A DNA stretch of 8,566 nt from Peptococcaceae bacterium UBA4997 (GTDB lineage Bacteria > Bacillota > Dehalobacteriia > UBA4068 > UBA4997): NCBI GenBank assembly GCA_002398485.1, contig DGYV01000027.1:6586-15151 (forward strand), in the 5' to 3' direction. The translations under genes were made by a program, and so were the position numbers. The notes under the pieces were generated by a model, which was not told where the DNA came from, made no database searches, and saw nothing but the letters and a program-made list of their open reading frames with translations. Below, piece after piece: positions 1 to 6,721 of this stretch; within the stretch, counting starts at the first letter, position 1, and the number at the start of each line of letters is the position of its first letter.

Positions 1-4
1 GCCT

Positions 5-676
5 GTGCAGCCCAAGCCTTTGCCCAGCCAGCAGGAACTTTTCCCTTTAGGCAGTAATAAGGAGGTAGCATCCGATGTGCTGATGCCGGAAATGCCTTTA
101 GCTTTCGGCTATAAAATATGTTGGCTTGCCATACATTGTGTTAAGCCGGCTCAGGTTGCACAGGCTTTACAATTGCATGATATTGGCCCTGTCAACTGGA
201 CACAAGGTTTAACAGAGGCTTATAATGATAATGGACAAGTTTATGTAAGCCCTTGCTTGAATGGTTGGGTGCTGGTGGTTGGACGTGCGCTATGGAATAA
301 AATAGATATGAACCAAAATATAGAAGAAAATGAGTGGCTCTATCAATTAAGCCGTACTTTAGGTGATGTTTATTATTTTTCAACCATGCGGGATTTGAAT
401 AACCATGCCTGGGCTAAAATACATAATGGGCAGGTCAAACGCGCCTATGCTTATTCAGGTGAAATGGGCGAGGTTATGTGGGATTATGGTAATATCAGCC
501 GAGAAGAACAAAGCTTGGGTTTTGATTTTGCCGATTATAAAGGTAGTAATGTAAATGGAGAAGGATGTTTCCCAAATGAACAGGATGTGCTTAGTATAGC
601 ATCGGCTTGGAGTATTGATACAAGTTTTAATACAGGTAAATATCGCCCTGATTTAGGATTTATAGGCAGGATATAA
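5..676 (+). CDS. Conserved-looking protein of unknown function (possibly 5'-partial)
   Basis: I do not recognise this protein, and assign no function. From the GTG at 5 it is 223 residues, soluble, with no signal peptide or membrane helix. The first ~28 residues are a Pro/Gln-rich low-complexity stretch. A folded-looking region starts near FGYKICWLAIHC and includes a VYVSPCLNGWVLVVG segment, then a Trp/Tyr/Gly-rich C-terminal half. The start is uncertain. The frame is open to the left edge, so the gene may begin outside the window. An internal AAGGAGG at 59-65 sits 11 bases before a GTG at 77 and 17 before an ATG at 83; either would remove the low-complexity tail and give about 197-199 residues. 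It ends 11 bases before yhbY and looks like the upstream member of the same operon. It shows no sign of decay. Confidence 0.75.
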   Translation: MQPKPLPSQQELFPLGSNKEVASDVLMPEMPLAFGYKICWLAIHCVKPAQVAQALQLHDIGPVNWTQGLTEAYNDNGQVYVSPCLNGWVLVVGRALWNKIDMNQNIEENEWLYQLSRTLGDVYYFSTMRDLNNHAWAKIHNGQVKRAYAYSGEMGEVMWDYGNISREEQSLGFDFADYKGSNVNGEGCFPNEQDVLSIASAWSIDTSFNTGKYRPDLGFIGRI

Positions 677-687
677 CAGGAGGTTTT

Positions 688-978
688 ATGAAAGGTAAAG
701 CAAAACGTTATTTAAGGAGTTTGGCAGTAAATATAGAGCCTATTTTTCAAATAGGTAAGGGTGTTTTGAACGAAAACTTGCTGAAACAGTTGGACGATGC
801 CTTAGAAGCACGGGAGCTTATAAAAGTGAGGGTATTGAATAATTGTGAGGAAAACGCTAAAGAACTGGCTCCCCAAATAGCTGATAGTTTGGGTGCGGTT
901 TTAGTACAAACGATTGGGCATAATATGGTTTTTTACCGCAAATCACTTGAAAAACCTAAAATAGAGCTGCCTGAATAG
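688..978 (+). CDS. yhbY: Ribosome assembly RNA-binding protein YhbY (CRM domain)
   Basis: A 96-residue protein made of a single CRM domain (the YhbY/CRS1 fold), normal length for bacterial YhbY. These small basic proteins bind pre-50S ribosomal particles and are thought to help large-subunit assembly. Visible family features are the basic N-terminus [11 protein letters not shown], the [11 protein letters not shown] turn (residues 22-32) holding the GxxG-like loop, the helix [12 protein letters not shown] (38-49) and the C-terminal strand [11 protein letters not shown] (76-86). The ATG has an AGGAGG at 678-683, 4 bases upstream. It lies between an unknown gene and nadD; the yhbY-nadD-yqeK-rsfS order is common in Bacillota, which supports the call. 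Family-level function is known, the operon membership is inferred from spacing. Confidence 0.95.
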   Translation: MKGKAKRYLRSLAVNIEPIFQIGKGVLNENLLKQLDDALEARELIKVRVLNNCEENAKELAPQIADSLGAVLVQTIGHNMVFYRKSLEKPKIELPE

Positions 979-986
979 GAGTAATT

Positions 987-1613
987 ATGACAAACACTGT
1001 AAAAAGGCTTGGTATCATGGGTGGAACTTTTGACCCCATCCATTACGGGCACTTAGTTACAGCTGAGGCTGCGCGCAGCCGCTTTCAGCTTGATGAAGTT
1101 GTTTTTGTGCCTGCGGGACATCCGCCTCATAAACAGAAAAAAAAGGTTACCGATGCCCAGCATCGTTATATGATGACGCTTTTGGCAACAGTAACCAATC
1201 CTTATTTTAAAATTTCGGATATTGAAATTGCCAGGGGTGGGATTTCTTATACCTATGATACGGTGCGTTTTTTTAAGGAAAAATATAATGGTAAGCTGGA
1301 GGTCTTTTTTATTACGGGGGCTGATGCCGTAAGTGAGATAATGACCTGGAAAAAAATAGATAGCCTGATTAGGGAATGTAATTTTATTGCGGCTACGCGT
1401 CCGGGCTATTCTTTTGATAACTTTACCTCAAATAATGTTTTTCCACAATTACTTATAAGTAAACTGGCTTTTTTAGAGGTTCCCGCTTTGGCTATCTCTT
1501 CCACCGATGTACGTAGAAGAGTTGAAAATAGTGAACCGATAAAGTATTTATTGCCTGAAACGGTGGAAACCTATATTTATAAAAATGCGTTGTATGAGAA
1601 GGAAGGTAAATAA
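987..1613 (+). CDS. nadD: Nicotinate-nucleotide adenylyltransferase NadD
   Basis: Cytoplasmic enzyme of NAD biosynthesis that joins ATP and nicotinate mononucleotide to give deamido-NAD and pyrophosphate. The 208 residues are the usual length. The N-terminal Rossmann-type nucleotidyltransferase signature [12 protein letters not shown] spans residues 12-23, with the HxGH catalytic pair at His19 and His22. The C-terminal ISSTDVR motif, which contacts the ATP phosphates in this superfamily, is at 170-176. Central signatures include a FFITGADAV segment and the MTWKK that follows it. The ATG start has AGGAG at 977-981, overlapping the yhbY stop, 5 bases upstream. Its stop overlaps the next start by one base (TAATG), implying translational coupling to yqeK. 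All key motifs are intact. Confidence 0.98.
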   Translation: MTNTVKRLGIMGGTFDPIHYGHLVTAEAARSRFQLDEVVFVPAGHPPHKQKKKVTDAQHRYMMTLLATVTNPYFKISDIEIARGGISYTYDTVRFFKEKYNGKLEVFFITGADAVSEIMTWKKIDSLIRECNFIAATRPGYSFDNFTSNNVFPQLLISKLAFLEVPALAISSTDVRRRVENSEPIKYLLPETVETYIYKNALYEKEGK

Positions 1614-2188
1614 TGGTTAAACCAACAAGGGAAGAAATGCAGAAAATTGCTCAGGAACGACTTTCGGAAAAGCGGTATAACCACTGTTTAAGAGTAGCTG
1701 ATTTGGCAGTGGAATTGGCACAATTTCATAATGTGCCAAGCAAAATTGCTTATGAAGCAGCTATCTGGCATGATTTGGCACGGGAACTTCCTACAGAAGC
1801 CCAGCTTTCCTTAGCAATGAAATCAACTGTAGCCATGGACGAAGCCTTGGAGGATAATCCTTTACTTTATCATGGGCCTGCCGCTCAAGTTTTAGCGCAT
1901 GAATTGGGCCAGGATAATGAGGCTGTACTTGATGCAATAGCCTGGCACACTTTGGCTAAACCTGCTATGAGCAAGCTTGCCCAAATCATTTACTTGGCAG
2001 ATACTTTGGAACCGGGGCGTAATTGGGCAGATGCCGCTAAAATTCGTGAATTGGCCAAAAAAAATTTAGGTGAAGCGATGGTGGAAACTATAAAACACAG
2101 TATTGCCTGGATAGAACATAATGGTAGGAAGGTGCATCCAAGTGCATATGCTACCTTATCATATTATGAAAATAGCTTAAAAAAATAG
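1613..2188 (+). CDS. yqeK: HD-domain bis(5'-nucleosyl)-tetraphosphatase YqeK
   Basis: HD-superfamily metallohydrolase of the YqeK family, whose members cleave diadenosine tetraphosphate (Ap4A) symmetrically to two ADP. 191 residues, typical length. Likely metal ligands are His24 (RYNHCLRV), the HD pair His53-Asp54 (IWHDLARE), His87 (YHGPAA), His112 (AWHTLA) and Asp130 (IIYLADTLEPGR). The ATG overlaps the nadD stop by one base and has a GAAGG 6 bases upstream inside the end of nadD, so the two are probably co-translated. The pairing with nadD is a standard Bacillota arrangement. The older description as a putative NAD metabolism HD protein refers to the same family. Confidence 0.96.
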   Translation: MVKPTREEMQKIAQERLSEKRYNHCLRVADLAVELAQFHNVPSKIAYEAAIWHDLARELPTEAQLSLAMKSTVAMDEALEDNPLLYHGPAAQVLAHELGQDNEAVLDAIAWHTLAKPAMSKLAQIIYLADTLEPGRNWADAAKIRELAKKNLGEAMVETIKHSIAWIEHNGRKVHPSAYATLSYYENSLKK

Positions 2189-2200
2189 GGAGGTACTGTT

Positions 2201-2584
2201 TTGACAAACACTAATCAAAATACTAAAATTCATGAAGATGAAATATTAAAAAACTGTGTGGCTTTTGCTTTTGAGAAAAAGGCTATAGATTTGGTTAGCA
2301 TTGATTTACGAGGTATATCACCTGTTGCAGATTATTTTTTGATTTGTAACGGTAATAATGCGCCGCAGGTCAAAGCTATTTGTGATAATATAGATAAAAA
2401 AATGGAAAGTGAATTGGGTATTAGGCCGTTAAGGGTAGAGGGCTACCGTGACGCACGCTGGATCTTAATGGATTACGGCACCTTGATAGTGCATATTTTC
2501 CAAGGTGAAGAAAGGGAGTTTTACAGTTTGGAACGTTTATGGGGCGACGCTCCTGCCTATAAATATGAACCTAAGAATGAATAA
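2201..2584 (+). CDS. rsfS: Ribosomal silencing factor RsfS
   Basis: RsfS (YbeB/Iojap family) binds ribosomal protein L14 on the 50S subunit and blocks joining to the 30S, lowering translation when nutrients are short. 127 residues, normal length. The family core runs from DYFLICNGNNAPQV (residues 44-57) through a GYRDARWILMDYG block (81-93) and VHIF (97-100) to REFYSLERLWGDAP (105-118). Start choice: a TTG at 2201 with GGGAGG at 2188-2193, 7 bases upstream; no ATG occurs before the conserved core, so the TTG start is well supported. It is the last gene of the operon and is followed 38 bases later by a rho-independent terminator. Confidence 0.97.
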   Translation: MTNTNQNTKIHEDEILKNCVAFAFEKKAIDLVSIDLRGISPVADYFLICNGNNAPQVKAICDNIDKKMESELGIRPLRVEGYRDARWILMDYGTLIVHIFQGEEREFYSLERLWGDAPAYKYEPKNE

Positions 2585-2603
2585 AAACAATTTATACTAA
2601 ATA

Positions 2604-2698
2604 ATAGTTAAACTTAAAATCTAAAAGGCTGCCTGTACAGGCAGCCTTTTGTTTTTATAAAAACCATTATAATATTTTTTATTTTAAAGTTTAACTAT
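2604..2698. repeat. Outer inverted repeat nested around the terminator
   Basis: A 17-base arm at 2604-2620 (ATAGTTAAACTTAAAAT) is the reverse complement, with a single one-base gap, of 2681-2698 (ATTTTAAAGTTTAACTAT). The arms flank the palindromic terminator almost symmetrically and the right arm covers the stop codon of the minus-strand transporter gene at 2695-2697. Together they form a nested dyad of about 95 bases. It could be a longer bidirectional terminator structure or the remnant of a small palindromic element; the sequence alone does not decide. Confidence 0.7.
2623..2656. terminator. Bidirectional rho-independent terminator
   Basis: Positions 2623-2650 are a perfect 28-base palindrome: AAAAGGCTGCCTG, then the reverse complement CAGGCAGCCTTTT, joined by TA at the centre. 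On the plus strand it ends in TTTTGTTTTT, a good U-tract 38 bases after rsfS. On the minus strand the reading is GCCTTTTAGATTTTAAG, a weaker U-rich tail that would stop the convergent transporter gene, whose stop codon is at 2695-2697. It separates two convergent transcription units. Confidence 0.92.
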
Positions 2699-3951
2699 AC
2701 GGTTTGGGTATTGGTTTGCAGCTTATCTGTTGGCTTATCACAATTTCTTACAGAAGGTATGATAATACAAAGCAGGGAAGCAAAAATTACTACAATACCT
2801 GAAATAACAAACCATGCGGGCACCCCCAATTTTTCCGCAAAAACACCTGCCAGCGCAAGCCCTATGGGACTTGCCAGTACAATTATACTTGTGGAAAGGG
2901 AGAGTACCCTGCCTAAAAATTCAGGAGCAATTTTTTGTTGCAGTAACGCTGTAAAAACAGCTGTAAAATAGGGGCTGACCAAACCCATGATGCCAGAATA
3001 TACAGCGAAAACAGCAAAGCCTGTTGGTGGTAATAATCCTGATAGGGTAAAAGTTAAGCCTACAATAAATGTAGATGCCGTAATGGTTATCATTTTATTT
3101 TTGGTGCCGCCCCATATGCCAAGAATGAGAGAACCCAAAAGCATACCTACGGAATAGGTTATTTCTGCAATACTGGCGTGAAAGGTAGTGCCGCCGAAAT
3201 AAGACATAGTAATAAGTGGAAATAGGGTTGCCGCAGGCATCAAACCCAAAAAGAACAGGGCGCTTATAAGTGTGAGGCCCAATAGGCCGTCATTAGCTTT
3301 AAGAACCTTGAACCCGTCAACCGCTTCTTTTACCATATGTGGTTTTTCAGTGTTTGTTTTGGTTGGCAGGGGTGGTATTTTGGATAATGCTAAAGCAAAT
3401 ACGGCAACTGCTGCGCCCAGAATATCTAAAAGAATGATTGCGGGCAATATCCATTTTGCGTAAAAAAACGCAGCTAAAGCAGGGCTTATAATAAAGGATA
3501 CTGATTGCATGGTTTGGGTGTAGCCGCCGCATTTTACCAGTTGGTCTTTGGGTACTATCATAGGTGTTATGGCTGTTAAGGCAGGGTAATGAAAAGCAGA
3601 ACCGATGGAACGTAAAAAAAGTACTACCATAATAAGCCAAATAGGTATGCTGCCCATTAAGCCAACTATAGCTAAGATAAGGCTGATCAAGGCTATGGAG
3701 CTGTCTGCTATTATCATGATAGTTTTTCTGTTCCAGCGGTCAACATAAACGCCTGCTATAGGCCCTAAAATACCTTGAGGCAAAAAGGCTGCTATAGCGG
3801 CCAGGGAAAGTATCATGGCAGAACCTGTGGTGGCGGTGATGTGCCATATTATAGCGTATTGAACTATTGCGGTAGTAATCAAGGAAAAGGCTTGGCCGCT
3901 CCAAATAGTGAAGAAGGTTTTGCGCCATCCTGTATCATTTAAATCATGCAA
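2695..3951 (-). CDS. MFS efflux transporter, Mef(A)-like
   Basis: Inner-membrane major facilitator superfamily exporter of about 12 hydrophobic helices, resembling the Mef(A)/Mef(E) macrolide pumps and their many uncharacterised relatives. I recognise Mef-like blocks: RKTFFTIWSGQAFSLI at the N-terminus, GSAMILSLAAIAAFLP, loop motif GPIAGVYVDRWNRK (residues 63-76), then RSIGSAFHYPAL and a C-terminal KIAPEFLGRVLSL. Substrate cannot be read from sequence, and macrolide export is only a possibility. Start choice: TTG at 3951 with a perfect AGGAGG (3961-3966) 9 bases upstream, giving 418 residues. A longer frame to a TTG at 3999 has no ribosome binding site and overlaps the leader ORF, so I reject it. 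It is a single-gene unit with its own promoter and a leader ORF 31 bases upstream. Confidence 0.9.
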   Translation of the reverse strand: MHDLNDTGWRKTFFTIWSGQAFSLITTAIVQYAIIWHITATTGSAMILSLAAIAAFLPQGILGPIAGVYVDRWNRKTIMIIADSSIALISLILAIVGLMGSIPIWLIMVVLFLRSIGSAFHYPALTAITPMIVPKDQLVKCGGYTQTMQSVSFIISPALAAFFYAKWILPAIILLDILGAAVAVFALALSKIPPLPTKTNTEKPHMVKEAVDGFKVLKANDGLLGLTLISALFFLGLMPAATLFPLITMSYFGGTTFHASIAEITYSVGMLLGSLILGIWGGTKNKMITITASTFIVGLTFTLSGLLPPTGFAVFAVYSGIMGLVSPYFTAVFTALLQQKIAPEFLGRVLSLSTSIIVLASPIGLALAGVFAEKLGVPAWFVISGIVVIFASLLCIIIPSVRNCDKPTDKLQTNTQTV

Positions 3952-3982
3952 AGGATTTATCCTCCTATTTTGAATTATTTGC

Positions 3983-4057
3983 TCAAAAGCACATAGCAAA
4001 GCAAACCTTTATGGTAGGTGTTGTGTGTGTGGTTTTATTTTGTAGAAAGATGTACAT
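3983..4057 (-). CDS. Candidate regulatory leader peptide upstream of the MFS gene
   Basis: A 24-codon ORF begins at the ATG at 4057 and stops with TGA at 3985-3983, 31 bases before the transporter start and in a different frame. It has a strong AAGGAG (4065-4070) 7 bases upstream. The mapped-by-eye promoter would start the RNA only about 10 bases before that site. The peptide starts MYIFLQNK, has a Thr-rich middle and ends CFAMCF; it has no membrane or secretion features. A short, well-initiated ORF between promoter and a resistance-type pump is the layout of translation-arrest leaders for erm, mef and msr genes. It lacks the RLR-type arrest motif of some of these. A six-base stem (3978-3983 with 3995-4000) overlaps its last codons. 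Function is inference. Confidence 0.6.
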   Translation of the reverse strand: MYIFLQNKTTHTTPTIKVCFAMCF

Positions 4058-4086
4058 GATTATGCTCCTTTGCCTTTAACAGTGCT

Positions 4087-4115
4087 ATTATAGGTGTTTT
4101 TTGGTAATTAGTCAA
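4087..4115 (-). promoter_or_regulatory. Sigma-A promoter for the leader ORF and MFS gene
   Basis: Read on the minus strand: TTGACT (-35, positions 4110-4115), a 17-base spacer, then a perfect TATAAT (-10, positions 4087-4092). Expected transcription start is near 4080, about 130 bases before the transporter start and just before the leader ORF ribosome binding site. It lies just downstream of the tup terminator, so the transporter is an independent unit. Confidence 0.88.
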
Positions 4116-4137
4116 TATTTTTAAGAGGAGTTTTATT

Positions 4138-4187
4138 AAAAAAGGCCGACAAAAAACTGTGGTTTTTATGCCACAGTCTTTTGTCGG
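4138..4187 (-). terminator. Rho-independent terminator of the tup operon
   Basis: On the minus strand, a 17-bp stem (CCGACAAAAGACTGTGG at 4187-4171 with its partner at 4162-4146, one G-U wobble) closes an 8-base loop and is followed by CCTTTTTT. It begins 31 bases after the tupA stop codon. The strong GC ends and U-run make it a clear terminator. Confidence 0.93.
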
Positions 4188-4217
4188 TTTTATGGGTTTG
4201 AATCGAAGGTTTCTGTA

Positions 4218-5087
4218 TTATTTGTTGGCGCTGGGAGTAAATAAAGCTTTGCCGTATTCATCTTTGCCGAATTCGCCGATTAAGTTTTGACCCTCTTCAG
4301 AGGTCAGCCAGTTGGCAAAAGCGCGCGCGGAATTAATGTGTAAGTTAGGATATTTTTCGGGATTTACTAAAATAACACCATAAGGGTTAAGTAAATTGTC
4401 ATCGCCTTGGCGAAGAACAGTTAAAGTATAGTTTTTCTGAAGAGCCAAGAAGGTTGCTTCGTCGGTCAAGGTGTAGGCTTGTTTTTCACTTGCCATTTGC
4501 AAGGTATCTGCCATACCTTGGCCTGCTTCAACATACCAAGCTCCTGCAGGTTCGATAGCGGCAGCTTTCCACAGAGCAAGCTCTTTGGTATTGGTGCCGG
4601 AATCATCACCACGGGAAACAAATTCAGTACCACTGTTGGCAATAGCTGCCATTGCCGCATTCAAATCGGCAGCATCTTTAATGCCCGCAGGGTCGGCTTC
4701 GGGCCCTACGATGATGAATTGATTATACATAACATCCTGACGTTCTATACCAAAACCGTCTGCCACAAATTTATCTTCTTTGGCACGAGCGTGAACTAAA
4801 ATAACATCGGCATCCCCGGCTTCTGCTGTAGCAATAGCTTGGCCTGTTCCCAAGGATAATACATTTACTTTAACACCGTATTTTTCTTCAAAGATGGGCA
4901 ATAAATAATCCAATAAACCGGAATCATAGGTGCTGGTGGTTGTGGCAAGTGTGACTTCGGGTTCTAAGTTTTCAGGTATTTCGGAATTTGCGGGGTCTTC
5001 ATTGTCAGCTGTGTTGCCGCAAGCTGCCAAAGAGAAGCAAAGCATAATGATTACGGCAAACATAAGCAGGTAACGTAGTTTTTTCAT
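4218..5087 (-). CDS. tupA: Tungstate ABC transporter substrate-binding lipoprotein TupA
   Basis: Extracytoplasmic lipoprotein that captures tungstate and delivers it to the TupB/TupC importer. 289 residues. A type II signal peptide has basic MKKLR, a hydrophobic stretch and lipobox LAAC with the acylated cysteine at residue 23, followed by an acidic linker. The mature domain begins with the TupA hallmark TTTSTYDSGLLDYLLP (residues 49-64), which holds oxyanion-contacting residues, and contains the second signature SRGDDSGT (158-165). These separate TupA from ModA and from sulfate or phosphate binders. ATG at 5087 with AAGGA 6 bases upstream. It is the last gene of the operon, 38 bases after tupC, whereas the binding protein usually comes first. 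Preference for tungstate over molybdate is from family knowledge. Confidence 0.95.
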   Translation of the reverse strand: MKKLRYLLMFAVIIMLCFSLAACGNTADNEDPANSEIPENLEPEVTLATTTSTYDSGLLDYLLPIFEEKYGVKVNVLSLGTGQAIATAEAGDADVILVHARAKEDKFVADGFGIERQDVMYNQFIIVGPEADPAGIKDAADLNAAMAAIANSGTEFVSRGDDSGTNTKELALWKAAAIEPAGAWYVEAGQGMADTLQMASEKQAYTLTDEATFLALQKNYTLTVLRQGDDNLLNPYGVILVNPEKYPNLHINSARAFANWLTSEEGQNLIGEFGKDEYGKALFTPSANK

Positions 5088-5125
5088 TTCTGATCCTTCT
5101 TTCTTTGATTTTTTAATCCAATTTC

Positions 5126-5860
5126 TTAATATATCATAGTACCGTGCACAAATTGTTTGGTGAGATTTTCTGCCGGGTCATTGAAAATAGTTTTGGCAGA
5201 GGCTTTTTCAATGATTTTGCCCTGATGCATGAAAATAACTTCCTCGGCAATGCGTTTTGCCTGAAACAAATTGTGGGTAACTATAATAACAGTGGTGGAA
5301 AATTGCTTTTGTATATCACTGATCAAGCTTTCTACCATAGCTACATTTTGTGGGTCAAGGTTTGCGGTTGGTTCATCTAAAAAAAGTACTTTGGGTTCCA
5401 AGGTAATTGCGCGAGCCAGTGCTATTCTTTGAATCTCGCCGCCTGATAGGGTATTGGCTTTGCGGTTGACTAAATTTTTCAAACCTACAAAAGCTAAAGC
5501 CTGCTTTATTTTTTCTTGTATTATACTATTTGGTAAACCACGCAGCTTTAGGCCTATTTTCATGTTATCTTCAACTGTACCCGCAAGCATTTGGCTGTTT
5601 TGGATAACCATAGTCATTTGCCTGCGTAAGGGCAGTAAAACTGATTCGTTAGCGTTAGCAACTGATTGATCATTGTAATATAAATTACCGAAGCTAGGCA
5701 ATTCCAGTAAGTTCATCAAGCGCAGAAGAGTACTTTTCCCCGCGCCTGAAGGCCCTATTATGGCATATGAAATGCCGCTTTCTATAGTTAAATCTATATT
5801 TTTAAGTACAGTATTATTAGCATAAATTTTACTTATGTTTTCTAATTTGAATAAAGGCAT
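5126..5860 (-). CDS. tupC: Tungstate ABC transporter ATP-binding protein TupC
   Basis: Cytoplasmic ATPase that powers tungstate import with TupB. 244 residues, standard for a single-domain importer ATPase, with no C-terminal regulatory domain of the ModC type. Walker A GPSGAGKST at residues 36-44, Q-loop Gln87, signature LSGGE at 138-142, Walker B VLFLDEP at 158-164 and H-loop His196 are all intact. The ATG at 5860 has AGGAG (5866-5870) overlapping the tupB stop codon; the genes are 8 bases apart, so they are almost certainly co-translated. The transporter assignment rests on its TupB and TupA neighbours, since the ATPase alone would not give the substrate. Confidence 0.95.
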   Translation of the reverse strand: MPLFKLENISKIYANNTVLKNIDLTIESGISYAIIGPSGAGKSTLLRLMNLLELPSFGNLYYNDQSVANANESVLLPLRRQMTMVIQNSQMLAGTVEDNMKIGLKLRGLPNSIIQEKIKQALAFVGLKNLVNRKANTLSGGEIQRIALARAITLEPKVLFLDEPTANLDPQNVAMVESLISDIQKQFSTTVIIVTHNLFQAKRIAEEVIFMHQGKIIEKASAKTIFNDPAENLTKQFVHGTMIY

Positions 5861-5868
5861 AGCGGCTC

Positions 5869-6525
5869 CTATTTAAATTTTTCTTTATCCAGCCTTAAAA
5901 TAAAGGAACTGATACAGAATGAAATCACTAAAAGTACAATACCCAAAGCAATTGCCATATCAAAATTGCCCTGACGGGTTTCCAGCATGATGGAAGTGGT
6001 AAGAACGCGGGTTGAGTGCCTGATGTTACCACCAACCAGCATTACTGCACCCACTTCACCGAAAATACGTCCGAAAGCTGTAAGAACAGCGGCAATGATG
6101 CCGCCGCGGGCTTCTCTAAGCACCAGCCAGGCACTTTGACGGGGGCTTGCTCCAAGAGTTGTCAAAGTGTTTTGTACACGTTTTGCTTTTGCCGCAACTG
6201 CTGCGGAAGCAAGACCGATAATAATAGGAGTGGCCAAAAGTATTTGGGCGATGACCATTACCTGTGGTGTATATAGCCAACGGATAACGCCTAAAGGGCC
6301 GCTGTTTGAAAAAATAAGGTAAATAATCAAGCCTGCTAAAACGGGCGGTAAACTCATCAGCGTATATATAAGGCGCATAATGATTTTTTTGCCATGAAAT
6401 TCTTTTATACCAAGTATGGTTCCTATAGGCAGGCTTATCAAGGTGCTTATCAAAATGGCACTGATAGATACTGTTAGGGAAAGAAGGATGATTTCAAATA
6501 GAGCTTTATCAAACAATGATGTCAT
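5869..6525 (-). CDS. tupB: Tungstate ABC transporter permease TupB
   Basis: Membrane permease that forms the tungstate channel. 218 residues with about five or six hydrophobic helices, the first from LFEIILLSLTVSISAILIS. The EAA-type loop that docks the ATPase is around LGASPRQSAWLVLREARGG, followed by the characteristic FGRIFGEVGAVMLVGGN block seen in TupB proteins. Start choice: ATG at 6525 with GGGAG (6532-6536) 6 bases upstream. An in-frame ATG at 6594 would add 23 residues, but it has no ribosome binding site and the added codons run through a terminator hairpin, so it is rejected. It is first in the order tupB-tupC-tupA, preceded by a structured leader with an attenuator. Confidence 0.95.
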   Translation of the reverse strand: MTSLFDKALFEIILLSLTVSISAILISTLISLPIGTILGIKEFHGKKIIMRLIYTLMSLPPVLAGLIIYLIFSNSGPLGVIRWLYTPQVMVIAQILLATPIIIGLASAAVAAKAKRVQNTLTTLGASPRQSAWLVLREARGGIIAAVLTAFGRIFGEVGAVMLVGGNIRHSTRVLTTSIMLETRQGNFDMAIALGIVLLVISFCISSFILRLDKEKFK

Positions 6526-6540
6526 AATATACTCCCATAT

Positions 6541-6577
6541 AAAAAGAAAAACCCGCTTAAAAGGGAATAAGCAGGTT
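6541..6577 (-). terminator. Attenuator terminator in the tup leader
   Basis: On the minus strand, AACCTGCTT (6577-6569) pairs with AAGCGGGTT (6558-6550) through 9 bp with one U-G wobble and a 10-base loop, followed by TTTTTCTTTTT. It stops 5 bases before the tupB ribosome binding site GGGAG. A terminator here, inside the leader and before the first gene, implies conditional read-through, that is, transcription attenuation of the tup operon. Confidence 0.85.
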
Positions 6578-6580
6578 AAA

Positions 6581-6712
6581 AGCTTTAAGAACATATTAAA
6601 AGTACTTAAAAGCTATTTGCTCCTTCCCAACAGGAGGCATATTTGTTTCCAAACATACCCATTGGTTTTATGCCATGGCATTATACTGTAGGCAATAAAA
6701 CTCGGAGAATGG
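6581..6712 (-). promoter_or_regulatory. Candidate Moco/Tuco-type riboswitch upstream of tupBCA
   Basis: Minus-strand leader of nearly abutting helices, in transcript order. A long arm closes with CCATT (6712-6708) and AATGG (6663-6659), and holds inside it an about 10-bp stem 6701-6691 with 6674-6665 (one bulge). Directly after it comes a 9-bp hairpin 6658-6650 with 6645-6637, capped by a GAAA tetraloop. Directly after that is CTCCT/AGGAG (6636-6632 with 6624-6620), then an A/U-rich stem 6614-6605 with 6589-6581. The attenuator follows. Known Moco riboswitches precede molybdate or tungstate transport and cofactor genes and include a GNRA-capped hairpin. The family assignment is inference from structure and context; a match to the covariance model was not run. 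Confidence 0.6.
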
Positions 6713-6721
6713 TTTAAATAT

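Noticed and set aside
2711..3640. Several open frames of 63-97 codons overlapping the transporter gene
   Set aside because: They lie in alternative frames of a clear membrane protein gene, have no ribosome binding sites and resemble no family.
3952..3999. N-terminal extension of the MFS transporter to a TTG at 3999
   Set aside because: No ribosome binding site, polar sequence unlike the family, and it overlaps the leader ORF in another frame. TTG 3951 has a perfect AGGAGG.
6526..6594. N-terminal extension of TupB to ATG 6594
   Set aside because: The added codons are the attenuator hairpin and its U-run; there is no ribosome binding site at 6594 and a good one before 6525.
6671..6680. Palindrome TGCCATGGCA as an operator
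   Set aside because: It falls inside a longer, better-supported helix of the tup leader; its symmetry is probably incidental to RNA folding.
6643..6717. Plus-strand small ORF starting at TTG 6643, 24 codons, with AGGAGG 5 bases upstream
   Set aside because: It lies wholly inside the structured minus-strand tup leader; its AGGAGG is the complement of the CTCCT helix arm and no plus-strand promoter is visible. Kept only as a possible alternative if an antisense RNA is found.
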